A stretch of 34,344 bases of DNA. Source: a virus. Position 1 is the stretch's first letter. Each line of letters begins with the position of its first letter. Shown in pieces: positions 16,201 through 24,195 of the stretch. The stretch covers positions 1 to 34,344 of IMG/VR virus record IMGVR_UViG_3300021170_000051. One strand, given 5' to 3'. A program made the position numbers and the translations under genes. Under the pieces are notes generated by a model. The model was not told the origin of the DNA. It was given only the letters and a program-made list of their open reading frames with translations, and ran no database searches.

Positions 16201-16386
16201 ATGTCCCTGTTAAATGAATTGTGGACGACGAAAGAATGCGCCGAAGCAATAGGTCACGGCGCGAGAACTTTAGTACGTTGGAGGAATCAACGAAGGGGAC
16301 CGCCATTCATCCGAATTGAGGGCCGCGTTTACTACAATCGTTCAGACATTTACCAATGGATGTCTCATCTAGGCGCTAAGAGGTAA
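16201..16386 (+). CDS. Excisionase/MerR-type HTH DNA-binding protein
   Basis: 61 aa from ATG 16201; the frame is open further upstream from a TTG at 16144 but that part lacks a ribosome site and looks non-coding. The sequence LWTTKECAEAIGHGARTLVRWR, followed by GPPFIRIEGRVYYNRSDIYQWM, matches the helix-turn-helix and wing of HTH_17/excisionase-type proteins. It is first in the rightward carbohydrate operon, where it may regulate the divergent promoters or act on DNA architecture. It could also be a remnant of an integration module, though no integrase is seen here. Confidence 0.75.
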   Translation: MSLLNELWTTKECAEAIGHGARTLVRWRNQRRGPPFIRIEGRVYYNRSDIYQWMSHLGAKR

Positions 16387-16387
16387 G

Positions 16388-17161
16388 ATGATCTCCATAG
16401 AACAACTTCAATCGTGGTTCCCCGACGCCATCAAGTCTCTCTATTGGCACGGTATCGCTGAACTTCCGTGGCGCATGGAAGAACAACACGTCGCCGCGTT
16501 CGTCGATCACTTGAAGGCACGTCCCGTTTACCCAGGGCACGTCATCGTCCATGGCGATCGTAAGCCACGTTCGTTTGAAGAGGGGCGCTCGCTTGAGACG
16601 TGCTGCTACGAGATGGAGTCGGTCGTCACGGCGCCCTATTTCTTTGAATGGGCGCTGGCGCTTACGGACATCGCGGGGTTCTACCTCGGGGAGTTCCCTC
16701 GGATGTACTCCTGCAACGCCTTCTGGACGCGACCGGGATCGTCAGAGGACAACCCACACATTCAGGTGTGGCACCGTGACAGGGACGACCGTAAGTTCGT
16801 GGCGCTGTTCATGTACGGAACGGACGTTCTCGAAGACGAAGATGGCCCACACCACTTCGCCACGCAATCACACAGATTCAACGACGGACAGAATAGGGCG
16901 CCCACGGCGAAAGAGCCCGTGGCGAGGGTGTTTGGGCCGGCTGGAACGATGTTCTTGGCCGCCGCCAGCGGGCTCCACCATGGGCCGAAACCCCAGTCGC
17001 ATGAGCGCCTATTGGCATGGGCGCGGTGGTGCGTGTCAAAAGAGCCACACTCATACAAGTTCGATCAGCTACGCCCAGTGCCGGCGAGCAAGCTCGCGAT
17101 CCCGCGTCCGCTCGACCGTCACGTTGAGAGCACGGCGATGGTCGTGGATTGGAACGCATGA
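16388..17161 (+). CDS. PhyH-like 2-oxoglutarate/Fe(II) dioxygenase
   Basis: 257 aa; AGAGG lies shortly before ATG 16388. The iron-binding facial triad is visible: H129-x-D131 in QVWHRDRDD and a distal His in SGLHHGPKP (197/198), with R207 as candidate 2-oxoglutarate anchor. GPHHFATQSH (about 153-162) corresponds to the GP..PGSH segment of phytanoyl-CoA dioxygenase-like enzymes. It should hydroxylate a small molecule, a sugar or a lipid with O2 and 2-oxoglutarate. The neighbouring glycosyltransferases suggest a sugar or glycan substrate, which is inference. Confidence 0.82.
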   Translation: MISIEQLQSWFPDAIKSLYWHGIAELPWRMEEQHVAAFVDHLKARPVYPGHVIVHGDRKPRSFEEGRSLETCCYEMESVVTAPYFFEWALALTDIAGFYLGEFPRMYSCNAFWTRPGSSEDNPHIQVWHRDRDDRKFVALFMYGTDVLEDEDGPHHFATQSHRFNDGQNRAPTAKEPVARVFGPAGTMFLAAASGLHHGPKPQSHERLLAWARWCVSKEPHSYKFDQLRPVPASKLAIPRPLDRHVESTAMVVDWNA

Positions 17162-17331
17162 GCGAGCCAGTCAAAGAAATGGCTATCAGGCTCCTTGAGG
17201 ATAACCGCAAGGGCAAACCATGCACCACCAGCGACGGCAGGCCAACAAGGCGAGAAAGCTTCGATGAACTTCCATATGTCCTGCGTTGGGGATGGCTACA
17301 AGCGGCCAAGAAAGTCCTAAAGACCCAATGA
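17158..17331 (+). CDS. Small protein of unknown function (57 aa)
   Basis: 57 aa (starts MSEPVKEMAI, ends KKVLKTQ). It begins in an ATGA overlap with the dioxygenase and ends in an ATGA overlap with the hydrolase gene. The composition is basic with a Trp pair (LRWGWLQAAKK) near the C-terminus. The pattern DGRPTRRESFDELP is reminiscent of small phage proteins, but no family can be named. Confidence 0.7.
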   Translation: MSEPVKEMAIRLLEDNRKGKPCTTSDGRPTRRESFDELPYVLRWGWLQAAKKVLKTQ

Positions 17332-17942
17332 ACTACGAAGAACACCTCTTCGACACGCCGCTATGCGTCGTTGCGTTCGCCTCCGATGGAGGGCGTTCGA
17401 TCATACCGGACGTTCCCGATTACGAGTTCGGCAACTACCTCGCAACGCTCGGATGTTCGTACGTTCTCATGCGCGATACGCCCGATCGTTGGTACACACA
17501 GGGCATTGAAGGCATAGGAGATAGTTGGGCAGTAGCTAAATACATCTACGACCTGCGCCAAACTTACGACAAGGTAATGACGACGGGCGTTTCGTTCGGG
17601 GCGTACGGAGCGTTGATGTACGGTGCGATGGCGCCCGCCGACGAAATCGTGGCGATCTCTCCATTAACGGCGATTGGGGCGGCAGCGGAGGCGGAGCTAG
17701 AACCTAAGTGGCATCATCGCATAAAGTCGGACAAAAGTCTCGACCTGAAGCCACTGTTCTCCATGGATGGGCACGTTACGAACGTCAAGATTTTCGTAAG
17801 CGATGGTGAGGGAGCGGAGTTGGACCTATGGATGGCGGAGCGGTTGGGGATCAATCCCGTCACCATGATACGCGGTCATAGCCACGGTGGCTTGGCAAGG
17901 TGGATGAGGGATAACGGGTTCTTTGAGGAACTCTTTCGTTGA
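17328..17942 (+). CDS. Alpha/beta hydrolase-fold protein
   Basis: 204 aa from ATG 17328 (ATGA overlap). The nucleophile elbow is GVSFG with Ser89, followed by AYGALMYG; an acid candidate is Asp159 in IFVSDGEG, and the catalytic His is in RGHSHGG (184/186). These are the elements of a complete serine hydrolase triad in a short fold without a large lid. Hydrolases of this type in polysaccharide loci are often esterases that remove or transfer acyl groups. It is followed by a TTGA overlap to the half-length glycosyltransferase. Confidence 0.75.
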   Translation: MNYEEHLFDTPLCVVAFASDGGRSIIPDVPDYEFGNYLATLGCSYVLMRDTPDRWYTQGIEGIGDSWAVAKYIYDLRQTYDKVMTTGVSFGAYGALMYGAMAPADEIVAISPLTAIGAAAEAELEPKWHHRIKSDKSLDLKPLFSMDGHVTNVKIFVSDGEGAELDLWMAERLGINPVTMIRGHSHGGLARWMRDNGFFEELFR

Positions 17943-18352
17943 GGATCTTGTGGGTGGCGCCGAAAAACATCCACACCGAATCGGTCATCAGCGGCCTCAT
18001 GTCGCTCGGCACGCACGAAGTCATCGTCCATTGGATGGGGCACAACGGCCCCGTTGACCGCGGCGCTCTCGACGCCGCCGATCATCACCGTCCCGACATC
18101 ATCATCTATACGGGCGAGAACGGCGGTTGCCTCATGGTTACGACCGCAACACTCCGACGCCTGCGTACGTACGCCCCGACCGTCTTCATGTGCCACGATG
18201 CGTCCGACAGGACGTGGACGACGTTCCTTGACGACTTCATACGAAACGACGTGTTCTCAACGATGGTGTCGATCGACGGCAATCCGTCATGGAACCATCG
18301 TCCACAAGACATCACCGCGCTTACGCCCCATGACCCGAGGTTCTACGAATGA
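17939..18352 (+). CDS. Half-length CgeB-like glycosyltransferase (N-terminal domain only)
   Basis: 137 aa from TTG 17939, overlapping the hydrolase stop (TTGA). It aligns with the first half of the glycosyltransferase at 21198-22121: RILWVAP/KVLWLSP, GPVDRGALD/LPVDRGMLD, TLRRLRTYAPTVFMC/TFRRLRDTAPTVHLC and LTPHDPRFYE/FHPVDPRPYA. It ends exactly where the C-terminal domain would begin, so it lacks the nucleotide-sugar half and cannot be a full enzyme alone. It may be a subunit or a relict of gene duplication. Confidence 0.75.
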   Translation: MRILWVAPKNIHTESVISGLMSLGTHEVIVHWMGHNGPVDRGALDAADHHRPDIIIYTGENGGCLMVTTATLRRLRTYAPTVFMCHDASDRTWTTFLDDFIRNDVFSTMVSIDGNPSWNHRPQDITALTPHDPRFYE

Positions 18353-19413
18353 ACAAGCCCAATATTTTAGTCCTGACAACTAGTACCTCAAATACAGCGG
18401 CCTTCATCGGCTCTCTCCAATGCCTCGATCTTTATAACGTCAGCCCCCTTCCATACGATAGGAAATGGCACGAACAAGCGGGCATGGCGATCCAACAGAA
18501 CCCCGACTTTCTCAAGGCGCTACAGAACCGCCAAGCGCACATTCCCCGCGAGCGTTGCGCCATGGACGATCAAATGCTCATGGAAGCGAAGATCGGCAAG
18601 CCTGACGCCATCGTTTACATTTCCGCTTGGCAGGAAGATTACGTACCGCTCAATGAGACGCTTGGAGAACTCAACTCCATCGCCCCGCTCATCCACTTCC
18701 TCTGCGACGGAGCGGACTTCCCCTGGTGGCCTCAACTCAAGGAGTTTGAGCGACGCGGAACGTTCTCTCTCACCGTGAATATCGACGGCTCCCACTATTG
18801 GCCTGGGGGCAAAGACTGGCCTGATGTAGGAGTCACGGCCAGAGAGCCGGATGGCTCAGAAACTTTGCTCCCCAAAATCTCCAACGCCATGACGTTACTA
18901 ACGCCCGTTGACGTAAGCAAGTTCCCCCATACCGGGGTTGCGTACACCGAACGTCCATACGCCATCGGTTACGGAGGAAACAACGGCGGTCATATGCGGT
19001 CGGTCATCGTTCAGCGTATGCAGCGTGTGCCAGGGTTTGCCTTCAAGCAGCGCGACGTAAACCCGGAGACCTACCAAGGATATGCGGACTTCCTCTCCCA
19101 TTGTCGAGTGAGCGTGAACGTCCCATTCACGGGAACCGGATTGCATCGTCACGTTAAGGGGCGAGTGTTGGAAACGGGCTTCGCGGGAGCGTGTCTGTTG
19201 GAGTGGGAGAACGAAGCGACGCGAGCGTGGTTTTCTCCTCGCAACGAATTTTTCGAATATAACACGATTGACGGCTGCGCGGATATCGCCGAATGGCTTT
19301 CCAACCATCCACGGATCGCCGAGGAAACGGCGCGAGCGTTGAACGAACGTGTCGTGCGCGATCATCATCCGTGCGTGTTTTGGTCGAAAGTCCTAGGAGC
19401 GGTGATGAAATGA
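18349..19413 (+). CDS. CgeB-like glycosyltransferase (GT-B)
   Basis: 354 aa, ATGA overlaps at both ends. The N-terminal Rossmann-like domain (1-190) includes PDAIVYISAW and PLIHFLCDGADFPWW; the C-terminal domain has the family hallmark KGRVLETGFAGACLLEWEN (about residues 265-283) and EFFEY (about 301), as in Glyco_trans_1_2/CgeB proteins. It is closely related to the genes at 19679 and 21198. It probably transfers a sugar to a glycan or surface polymer; donor and acceptor are not predictable. Confidence 0.8.
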   Translation: MNKPNILVLTTSTSNTAAFIGSLQCLDLYNVSPLPYDRKWHEQAGMAIQQNPDFLKALQNRQAHIPRERCAMDDQMLMEAKIGKPDAIVYISAWQEDYVPLNETLGELNSIAPLIHFLCDGADFPWWPQLKEFERRGTFSLTVNIDGSHYWPGGKDWPDVGVTAREPDGSETLLPKISNAMTLLTPVDVSKFPHTGVAYTERPYAIGYGGNNGGHMRSVIVQRMQRVPGFAFKQRDVNPETYQGYADFLSHCRVSVNVPFTGTGLHRHVKGRVLETGFAGACLLEWENEATRAWFSPRNEFFEYNTIDGCADIAEWLSNHPRIAEETARALNERVVRDHHPCVFWSKVLGAVMK

Positions 19414-19682
19414 GCGAATGGCAACCGATCGACACGGCACCAACGGATGGTCGTAGATTTTTGGTCTTTGCCACGGGGGAATGTTCAATTGGTCCAGCGA
19501 AGAATAAATTCTCTGGCGTGTTCGTAGCTTGGTATTCCCAGCCGTCGATCATCGGCTCAACTCGTGACGAAAGATTGGCCGCCATAGAAAAGACATTGCC
19601 GCCATACTTAAGCATAGATTGCGGCTCGTTTTCCAAAGCGGAAGCCAAACATTGGATGCCATTTCCAGACCCTCCGAGATGA
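19410..19682 (+). CDS. DUF551-like small phage protein
   Basis: 90 aa from ATG 19410 (ATGA overlap at each end). The start WQPIDTAPTDGRRFLVF and the ending WMPFPDPPR match the DUF551-type phage proteins that open with WxPIxTAPKDG and close with WMPLPEPP. Function is unknown. It is lodged between two related glycosyltransferase genes. Confidence 0.78.
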   Translation: MSEWQPIDTAPTDGRRFLVFATGECSIGPAKNKFSGVFVAWYSQPSIIGSTRDERLAAIEKTLPPYLSIDCGSFSKAEAKHWMPFPDPPR

Positions 19683-20587
19683 GCGTCCTATGGTGGGCTT
19701 TCTCACTTTGTACCGCTACCCCGTGGCATAGGTCGCTGCCTAATGCCAAATTTTTCTACTACTACGATAAGGTATCTCACCCGCCAGGACTCCTTCCGAT
19801 TCCACCCGATCGCGCCATGCTTGACATCGCTGCAAAAGAACGTCCCGATCTTATGCTCTTCGATGGGATCGCCGATGGCGCTAGAATGCCCCAGCCATCA
19901 ACGCTACGGGCGTTACGTTCTATCGCCCCGCTCGTTCTCTTGTCTGGAGACCTTAGCGATCCGCCGTGGTGGCCATATCTTGAGACGTTCAAAGACGAGC
20001 GTTGCTTTGACGTAATGGTGAATTTTGATGGGAATCCATCGTGGCCTAAGCCGGAACGCTCACTCGACCTACTCACACCCATCGCGCACGAGTTCTACCC
20101 CATGCCGCTGAAGCCGCTTGCTCAACGTATCATCCAATTCGGATTCGCGGGCGGGTGTGCTTCGCCATCCCGATGGGAGATCATCGGGTATCTCGTCGAT
20201 CACGCCGGCCTGAAGATAATGCCACGAGATGAAACCTACGGTTCGTACGGGCGTTTCGCTCGCTACATGATGGAATGCCAGTTGACGGTGAATGTCCCAA
20301 TTTCAGGTTCCGATAATTCTCGTCAGTGCAAGGGGCGTGTGTTGGAGGCAGGATTAGCGGGAACGTGCCTATTGGAACACGAAAGCTCCGCCGCGCAGTT
20401 TTGGTTTGAAGCGGGGCGTGATTACGTCGTGTACCGTACGCGGGAGGAAGCGGCGGAGTTGTCGCGTGAGTTATTGGCGGACGTGCCTAGGATGGAAGCC
20501 ATCGCACAGCGCCTGCAACGGAAGGTGCGGGAGAACCATTCGCCAGCCATCTTTTGGCAGCGTATTTTCGAGGCGGTCGGCAAATGA
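19679..20587 (+). CDS. CgeB-like glycosyltransferase (GT-B)
   Basis: 302 aa from ATG 19679, four-base overlap with the DUF551-like gene. The N-terminal domain has PDLMLFDGIADG and PLVLLSGDLSDPPWW; the C-terminal domain has KGRVLEAGLAGTCLLEHES and RDYVVYRTREEAAEL, the most conserved block of the family. Compared with the gene at 18349 it has a shorter N-terminus. Tandem arrangement of three full paralogues suggests duplication followed by change of specificity. The first strand is MSVLWWAF. Confidence 0.8.
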   Translation: MSVLWWAFSLCTATPWHRSLPNAKFFYYYDKVSHPPGLLPIPPDRAMLDIAAKERPDLMLFDGIADGARMPQPSTLRALRSIAPLVLLSGDLSDPPWWPYLETFKDERCFDVMVNFDGNPSWPKPERSLDLLTPIAHEFYPMPLKPLAQRIIQFGFAGGCASPSRWEIIGYLVDHAGLKIMPRDETYGSYGRFARYMMECQLTVNVPISGSDNSRQCKGRVLEAGLAGTCLLEHESSAAQFWFEAGRDYVVYRTREEAAELSRELLADVPRMEAIAQRLQRKVRENHSPAIFWQRIFEAVGK

Positions 20588-21201
20588 GAAAGAACGAAGC
20601 TAAAGAGAGGGCCTACCTCCTTGGTCTAAAGCAATACGTAACACCCGACAAGCCATGCTGTCGCGGTCACACCTCTCCGCGAAGAGTAGATACCGGAGCT
20701 TGCATTGAATGTCTGCGCCATCACATGGCTAAATATTACCAAAAAAACCGCGAGGCAAGGCTTAAATATCAGCGCGACAATCTCCATAGGACACAGGAAC
20801 TCATCAGGAAGCGCCGAGAAATTAACCCCGACAAATACAAGCAACAAGCACTTGCATATTCTCGGAAAAGAATGACACGTCCAGAAGTCAAGGTCAGCAA
20901 CAGAGTCAGAGTGCAGATGCACAAATTACTGAGGGGAGGAAAGGGTGGTCGGCGATGGGAGGAATTGGTAGGATATAGTAAAGAGATGCTCAAGGTTCAT
21001 TTAGAGAAACAATTCACTAAAGGCATGTGTTGGGAAAACATGGGAGAGTGGCACATAGATCACATAGTACCGCTTTCTTCCTTCAACTTTTCAACACCTG
21101 AAGACCCTGACTTCAGGCGCGCTTGGGCTTTGACTAATCTTCGCCCACTATGGGCTTCGGAGAACATAGCAAAGCACGCGAGAAGGACGCTCCTTCTATG
21201 A
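20584..21201 (+). CDS. HNH endonuclease
   Basis: 205 aa from ATG 20584. An N-terminal CxxGH...CxxC zinc-binding region (CCRGHTSP, CIECLRHH) is followed by a long basic coiled region with YQKNREARLKYQRDN repeats and then the nuclease core WHIDHIVPLSSFNF, ending with LTNLRPLWASENIAKH. This is the signature of phage HNH homing endonucleases. It splits the glycosyltransferase array with ATGA overlaps on both sides, so it has replaced junctions cleanly. It is more A-rich than its neighbours, suggesting recent arrival. Confidence 0.88.
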   Translation: MRKNEAKERAYLLGLKQYVTPDKPCCRGHTSPRRVDTGACIECLRHHMAKYYQKNREARLKYQRDNLHRTQELIRKRREINPDKYKQQALAYSRKRMTRPEVKVSNRVRVQMHKLLRGGKGGRRWEELVGYSKEMLKVHLEKQFTKGMCWENMGEWHIDHIVPLSSFNFSTPEDPDFRRAWALTNLRPLWASENIAKHARRTLLL

Positions 21202-22121
21202 AAGTGCTTTGGCTTTCACCTTCGGATATGTTGACGTACTGGATCATTGGCTCGATTGATTGCCTGAATGATCATGATGTGCATATATGCCGATATGACC
21301 GCATCGGACTCCCCGTCGATCGGGGCATGCTTGACTTCGCTGACCGGGTTAAGCCGGATGTGATTTTGTACGTCAGTCAGGCCGATGGACCGTTCGTAGC
21401 CGAACCATCAACATTCCGGCGTCTGCGAGACACCGCACCAACAGTGCATCTCTGCTTTGATGCCGGGGATATCGGATTTGAACGGCTGCTCAATACGTAC
21501 AAAGAGAAACAATGCTTTGATGTAACGGTGGCGTGCGACGGGTGCAACATGGGGCCTGTGGATCTTGTGCTATTTCATCCGGTTGACCCGCGACCGTACG
21601 CCGAACCTCTACAGCGAGACATCGCGCTAGGAACTTGTGGTGGGTTCCCGTATGGCTTACGAAAAGATGTGTCTGAGCATTTGGTACGAAAGAGCGGTTT
21701 GATTATTAAACCTCGCGAGGAGTGGTACAATTCATATCCTCGATTTGCGGACTTTTTGAAGCGGTGTCGTATCGTCCTCGATTGCGCTCTCAGCGCTGGA
21801 GGGCACGACGGTAAGGGGCCGTACACCCGTACGCTGAAGACCCGCGCCATAGAGACCGGACTGGCGGGGGCCTGTCTCCTTGAGCTTCGTGGATGCGCGC
21901 TTAGTAAATACGCCGTGGAAGATCGCGATTACGTGACATACGAGACGAAAGAGGAGGCCGAGGACAAAGTATCCGATCTCATGCGTGATTGGGATCGTGC
22001 GGCGGCGATTGCCGCTCGCTTTCATACGCTCGTTACCACGCGATTGTCCCCACGAGTCTTCTGGCATGAAATATGGACCTACTTACGGGCACATTCACTA
22101 TTGTCCGAGTACCAATCGTAA
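21198..22121 (+). CDS. CgeB-like glycosyltransferase (GT-B)
   Basis: 307 aa from ATG 21198. The N-terminal domain is closely similar to the half-length protein at 17939 (GLPVDRGMLDFADRVKPDVILY; TFRRLRDTAPTV). The C-terminal domain contains KTRAIETGLAGACLLELRG and RDYVTYETKEEAEDKV. It is the last gene of the rightward block and its 3' end overlaps the convergent epimerase gene by 43 bases. No terminator hairpin is seen. Confidence 0.8.
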   Translation: MKVLWLSPSDMLTYWIIGSIDCLNDHDVHICRYDRIGLPVDRGMLDFADRVKPDVILYVSQADGPFVAEPSTFRRLRDTAPTVHLCFDAGDIGFERLLNTYKEKQCFDVTVACDGCNMGPVDLVLFHPVDPRPYAEPLQRDIALGTCGGFPYGLRKDVSEHLVRKSGLIIKPREEWYNSYPRFADFLKRCRIVLDCALSAGGHDGKGPYTRTLKTRAIETGLAGACLLELRGCALSKYAVEDRDYVTYETKEEAEDKVSDLMRDWDRAAAIAARFHTLVTTRLSPRVFWHEIWTYLRAHSLLSEYQS

Positions 22122-22999
22122 GTCTCTTTCAACCCCCTGGCAAGGCTGTACTCTGGCATGAAACCGAGCGCACGTAGTCTCGCCATGTCGTATTGGCGAT
22201 GCTTCTGCCCTACGGGTTTCGACGTATCCCACTCAACGACATCATGCTTTGAATGGATGCCTAGAGTTTCCGCCGCTTGGCGGATCGTATAAGAGTCGCC
22301 CGTCGAGAGGTTAATCGCCCCCTCGCCGCTCTCCATCATCATTACGAGACCGCGTACAGCGTCCTTCACGTAGAGGAAGTCCCTCGTAGCCGAGCCATCA
22401 CCCCATATGCTCACGGGCGTTCCATCACGTTTCGCTTCGTAGAACTTCCGTACGAGTGACGGAATGACGTGTCCATGCTCAATGTCGAAACGATCGTGGG
22501 CACCGTATAGGTTCGTGCTGATGGCGCAGGCGTAGCTGATGCCGTAGTCGTTCTTATAGCATTCAAGCTGAGCAAGCATGTGGCGCTTGGCATTTCCGTA
22601 TCCGTACTCCGATGAATGCGGCTGGCCTTCCCATAGATCGGACTCGCTATAGTGCTCGCTCTTCTTGTCGGGATACATCGCCACAGTACCCATGGCGACG
22701 ATCTTACGAACGGACACTTCTCGACAGGCGTCAATGACGTTCATATTTATGGTTGTGTTTCGGACGAACGAGTACGACTGAGCCTTCATGTTACCGGCGA
22801 TGCCACGAACGTACGCCGCCATGTGGAAGACGTACGTCGGCTTGATTTGAGCGAACGCCGCTTTCGTGTAGTACGGTGACATGAGATCGACGTTCGATAT
22901 GCAAACGTCTGTGTATCCCGCCTCCGTGAGATGGTTGAGGAGATGCTTCCCCACCATCCCTCTTCCACCCGTTATGAGGATGCGATCCGTTTTCTCCAT
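22079..22999 (-). CDS. NAD-dependent epimerase, GDP-L-fucose synthase-like
   Basis: 306 aa, ATG 22999 with GGGAG upstream. Rossmann motif TGGRGMVGKH (10-19), a substrate Ser/Thr region VAMGTVAMYP, YxxxK as YGYGNAK, and NLYGAHDRF..HVIPSLVRKFYEAK with WGDGSATRDFLYVKDA are all characteristic of the extended SDR GDP-fucose synthase group. It should epimerise and/or reduce a nucleotide-activated 4-keto sugar. No GDP-mannose dehydratase is in the window, so the precursor would come from the host or elsewhere in the genome. It converges on the glycosyltransferase block. Confidence 0.85.
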   Translation of the reverse strand: MEKTDRILITGGRGMVGKHLLNHLTEAGYTDVCISNVDLMSPYYTKAAFAQIKPTYVFHMAAYVRGIAGNMKAQSYSFVRNTTINMNVIDACREVSVRKIVAMGTVAMYPDKKSEHYSESDLWEGQPHSSEYGYGNAKRHMLAQLECYKNDYGISYACAISTNLYGAHDRFDIEHGHVIPSLVRKFYEAKRDGTPVSIWGDGSATRDFLYVKDAVRGLVMMMESGEGAINLSTGDSYTIRQAAETLGIHSKHDVVEWDTSKPVGQKHRQYDMARLRALGFMPEYSLARGLKETYDWYSDNSECARK

Positions 23000-23014
23000 A
23001 TCTTCACTCCCACT

Positions 23015-23054
23015 CTATGCGCAACCTATGCGCAACCATCCCCTCTATGCGCAA
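23015..23054. repeat. Three copies of CTATGCGCAA
   Basis: The 10-mer occurs at 23015-23024, 23026-23035 and 23045-23054, each with the palindromic core TGCGCA. They occupy the whole gap between the KTSC-like gene and the epimerase gene, just before the epimerase ribosome binding site. Starts are 11 and 19 bp apart. They could be operators or a regulatory element for the epimerase gene. Confidence 0.7.
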
Positions 23055-23513
23055 TCACTGCCTCCCAAACTTCCCGTAGACGTACGTTCCAACGAACGAA
23101 TCGGGCGATGATGCCGCCGTCAGCGACTCCGCTACGTCACCGCCGACTCCAACGAACGTATCCGATCCGCCCCCAACGTACGATAGCGTCATGACCTGTG
23201 AACGGGCATTGTAACTCACGAACCGTAGCGTTGACGATCGTAAAACTGAACGCACCCAATCGTACGTAAGGGGTGGTTGAAAGATGTCCGGTACAGTGAA
23301 TGGTGGTGGTGGAGCGGTGACGGGAGGCGGTGGCGGTGGAACGAACGGGGCGGGGAGAGCGCCGGAACCGGGCCAATATTGGACTTGAAAGTAGCTTTTC
23401 GACCAAAAATTGCCCCAATACGGCTTCGAATGCGCTGGAGTCGGAACGAGTCCGGTCTTCGGCCAGAATTTTCGCTGCCAGAATGAGTTTGGCCAAAAAC
23501 TCGCCGCAAACAT
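23055..23513 (-). CDS. Virion-associated protein with FW repeats and KTSC-like domain
   Basis: 152 aa. Residues 1-50 carry repeated aromatic units (FWPNSFWQRKFWP, YWGNFWSKSYFQVQYWP), then a polyproline linker (VPPPPPPV, PPPPF), and finally a segment (about 85-150) with SVLRSSTLRFVSYNARSQVMTL... and S-DSFVGTYVYGKF, the pattern of the KTSC domain. The three parts suggest an adaptor displaying a small C-terminal domain. It is the last of three surface-type genes after the portal. Confidence 0.6.
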   Translation of the reverse strand: MFAASFWPNSFWQRKFWPKTGLVPTPAHSKPYWGNFWSKSYFQVQYWPGSGALPAPFVPPPPPPVTAPPPPFTVPDIFQPPLTYDWVRSVLRSSTLRFVSYNARSQVMTLSYVGGGSDTFVGVGGDVAESLTAASSPDSFVGTYVYGKFGRQ

Positions 23514-23516
23514 CGG

Positions 23517-24194
23517 TTAACTCAGCACTACTGCGGTGCGGTTCCCCGAACTATCGCAGCTAGCCGTTAGCCGCGTCGTCCCCGCCGCGCTGATCGCCGA
23601 TATAGTGAACGTACTCGTCAACGCTCCCACCGTTACGCCCGCGCTCGCCGCCGCCGTATAGCGCAACGCCTGACGTGGCGTAACGTTCGTCTCAATGCCG
23701 CTCACATTGTCCCAAACGGCGTTTGCAATGGCCGTCTCTTCGCCCGACGTGAGGCTATACCCCGTCTTATCGTTGTTTGTTCCGACCGTCACTGTTCCCG
23801 TGACCGTAACTGATGGCGTACCGCTTACCTGTGTCTGAATGAGTCCGCCAATTAGTGTGGCGGGAGTAGAACCGCCGATCGTCACGACGTTGACGCCAAG
23901 TTGATTGAACGATGTGAACGTAAGCGTGATCGGAACAATGATGGTGTTCGCTGAACTGCTGTTGCCGCCAATCCAGACCGTATTGAATTGCGTCTCTGCG
24001 GATGTGAGGGCGAGGACGTAAGCGCCCCTGAGACCGGCGCCGCTCGGCTCCACAATGCTATTCGTCGGCGCCGCTACCGTTCCATCCTTGATGAGCCTCA
24101 ACGTAATGTTGGCGGTGTCTCCGACGACGTACGCACCCGTTGTCGTGTTGTACGACATGACGACCGCTTGCGTAGAGACGCCTTGGCTCGACAT
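23517..24194 (-). CDS. Putative virion surface/fibre protein
   Basis: 225 aa, rich in Thr, Val, Ser and Gly in beta-strand patterns. DKTGYSLTSGEETAIANAVWDNVSG (about residues 140-165) matches a helical linker often found in phage tail fibre and head fibre proteins; the first 120 residues look like an immunoglobulin-like domain (GDTANITLRLIKDG). It follows the gene at 24196-24882 by one base. Function as a fibre or decoration protein is inferred. Confidence 0.6.
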   Translation of the reverse strand: MSSQGVSTQAVVMSYNTTTGAYVVGDTANITLRLIKDGTVAAPTNSIVEPSGAGLRGAYVLALTSAETQFNTVWIGGNSSSANTIIVPITLTFTSFNQLGVNVVTIGGSTPATLIGGLIQTQVSGTPSVTVTGTVTVGTNNDKTGYSLTSGEETAIANAVWDNVSGIETNVTPRQALRYTAAASAGVTVGALTSTFTISAISAAGTTRLTASCDSSGNRTAVVLS

Positions 24195-24195
24195 A

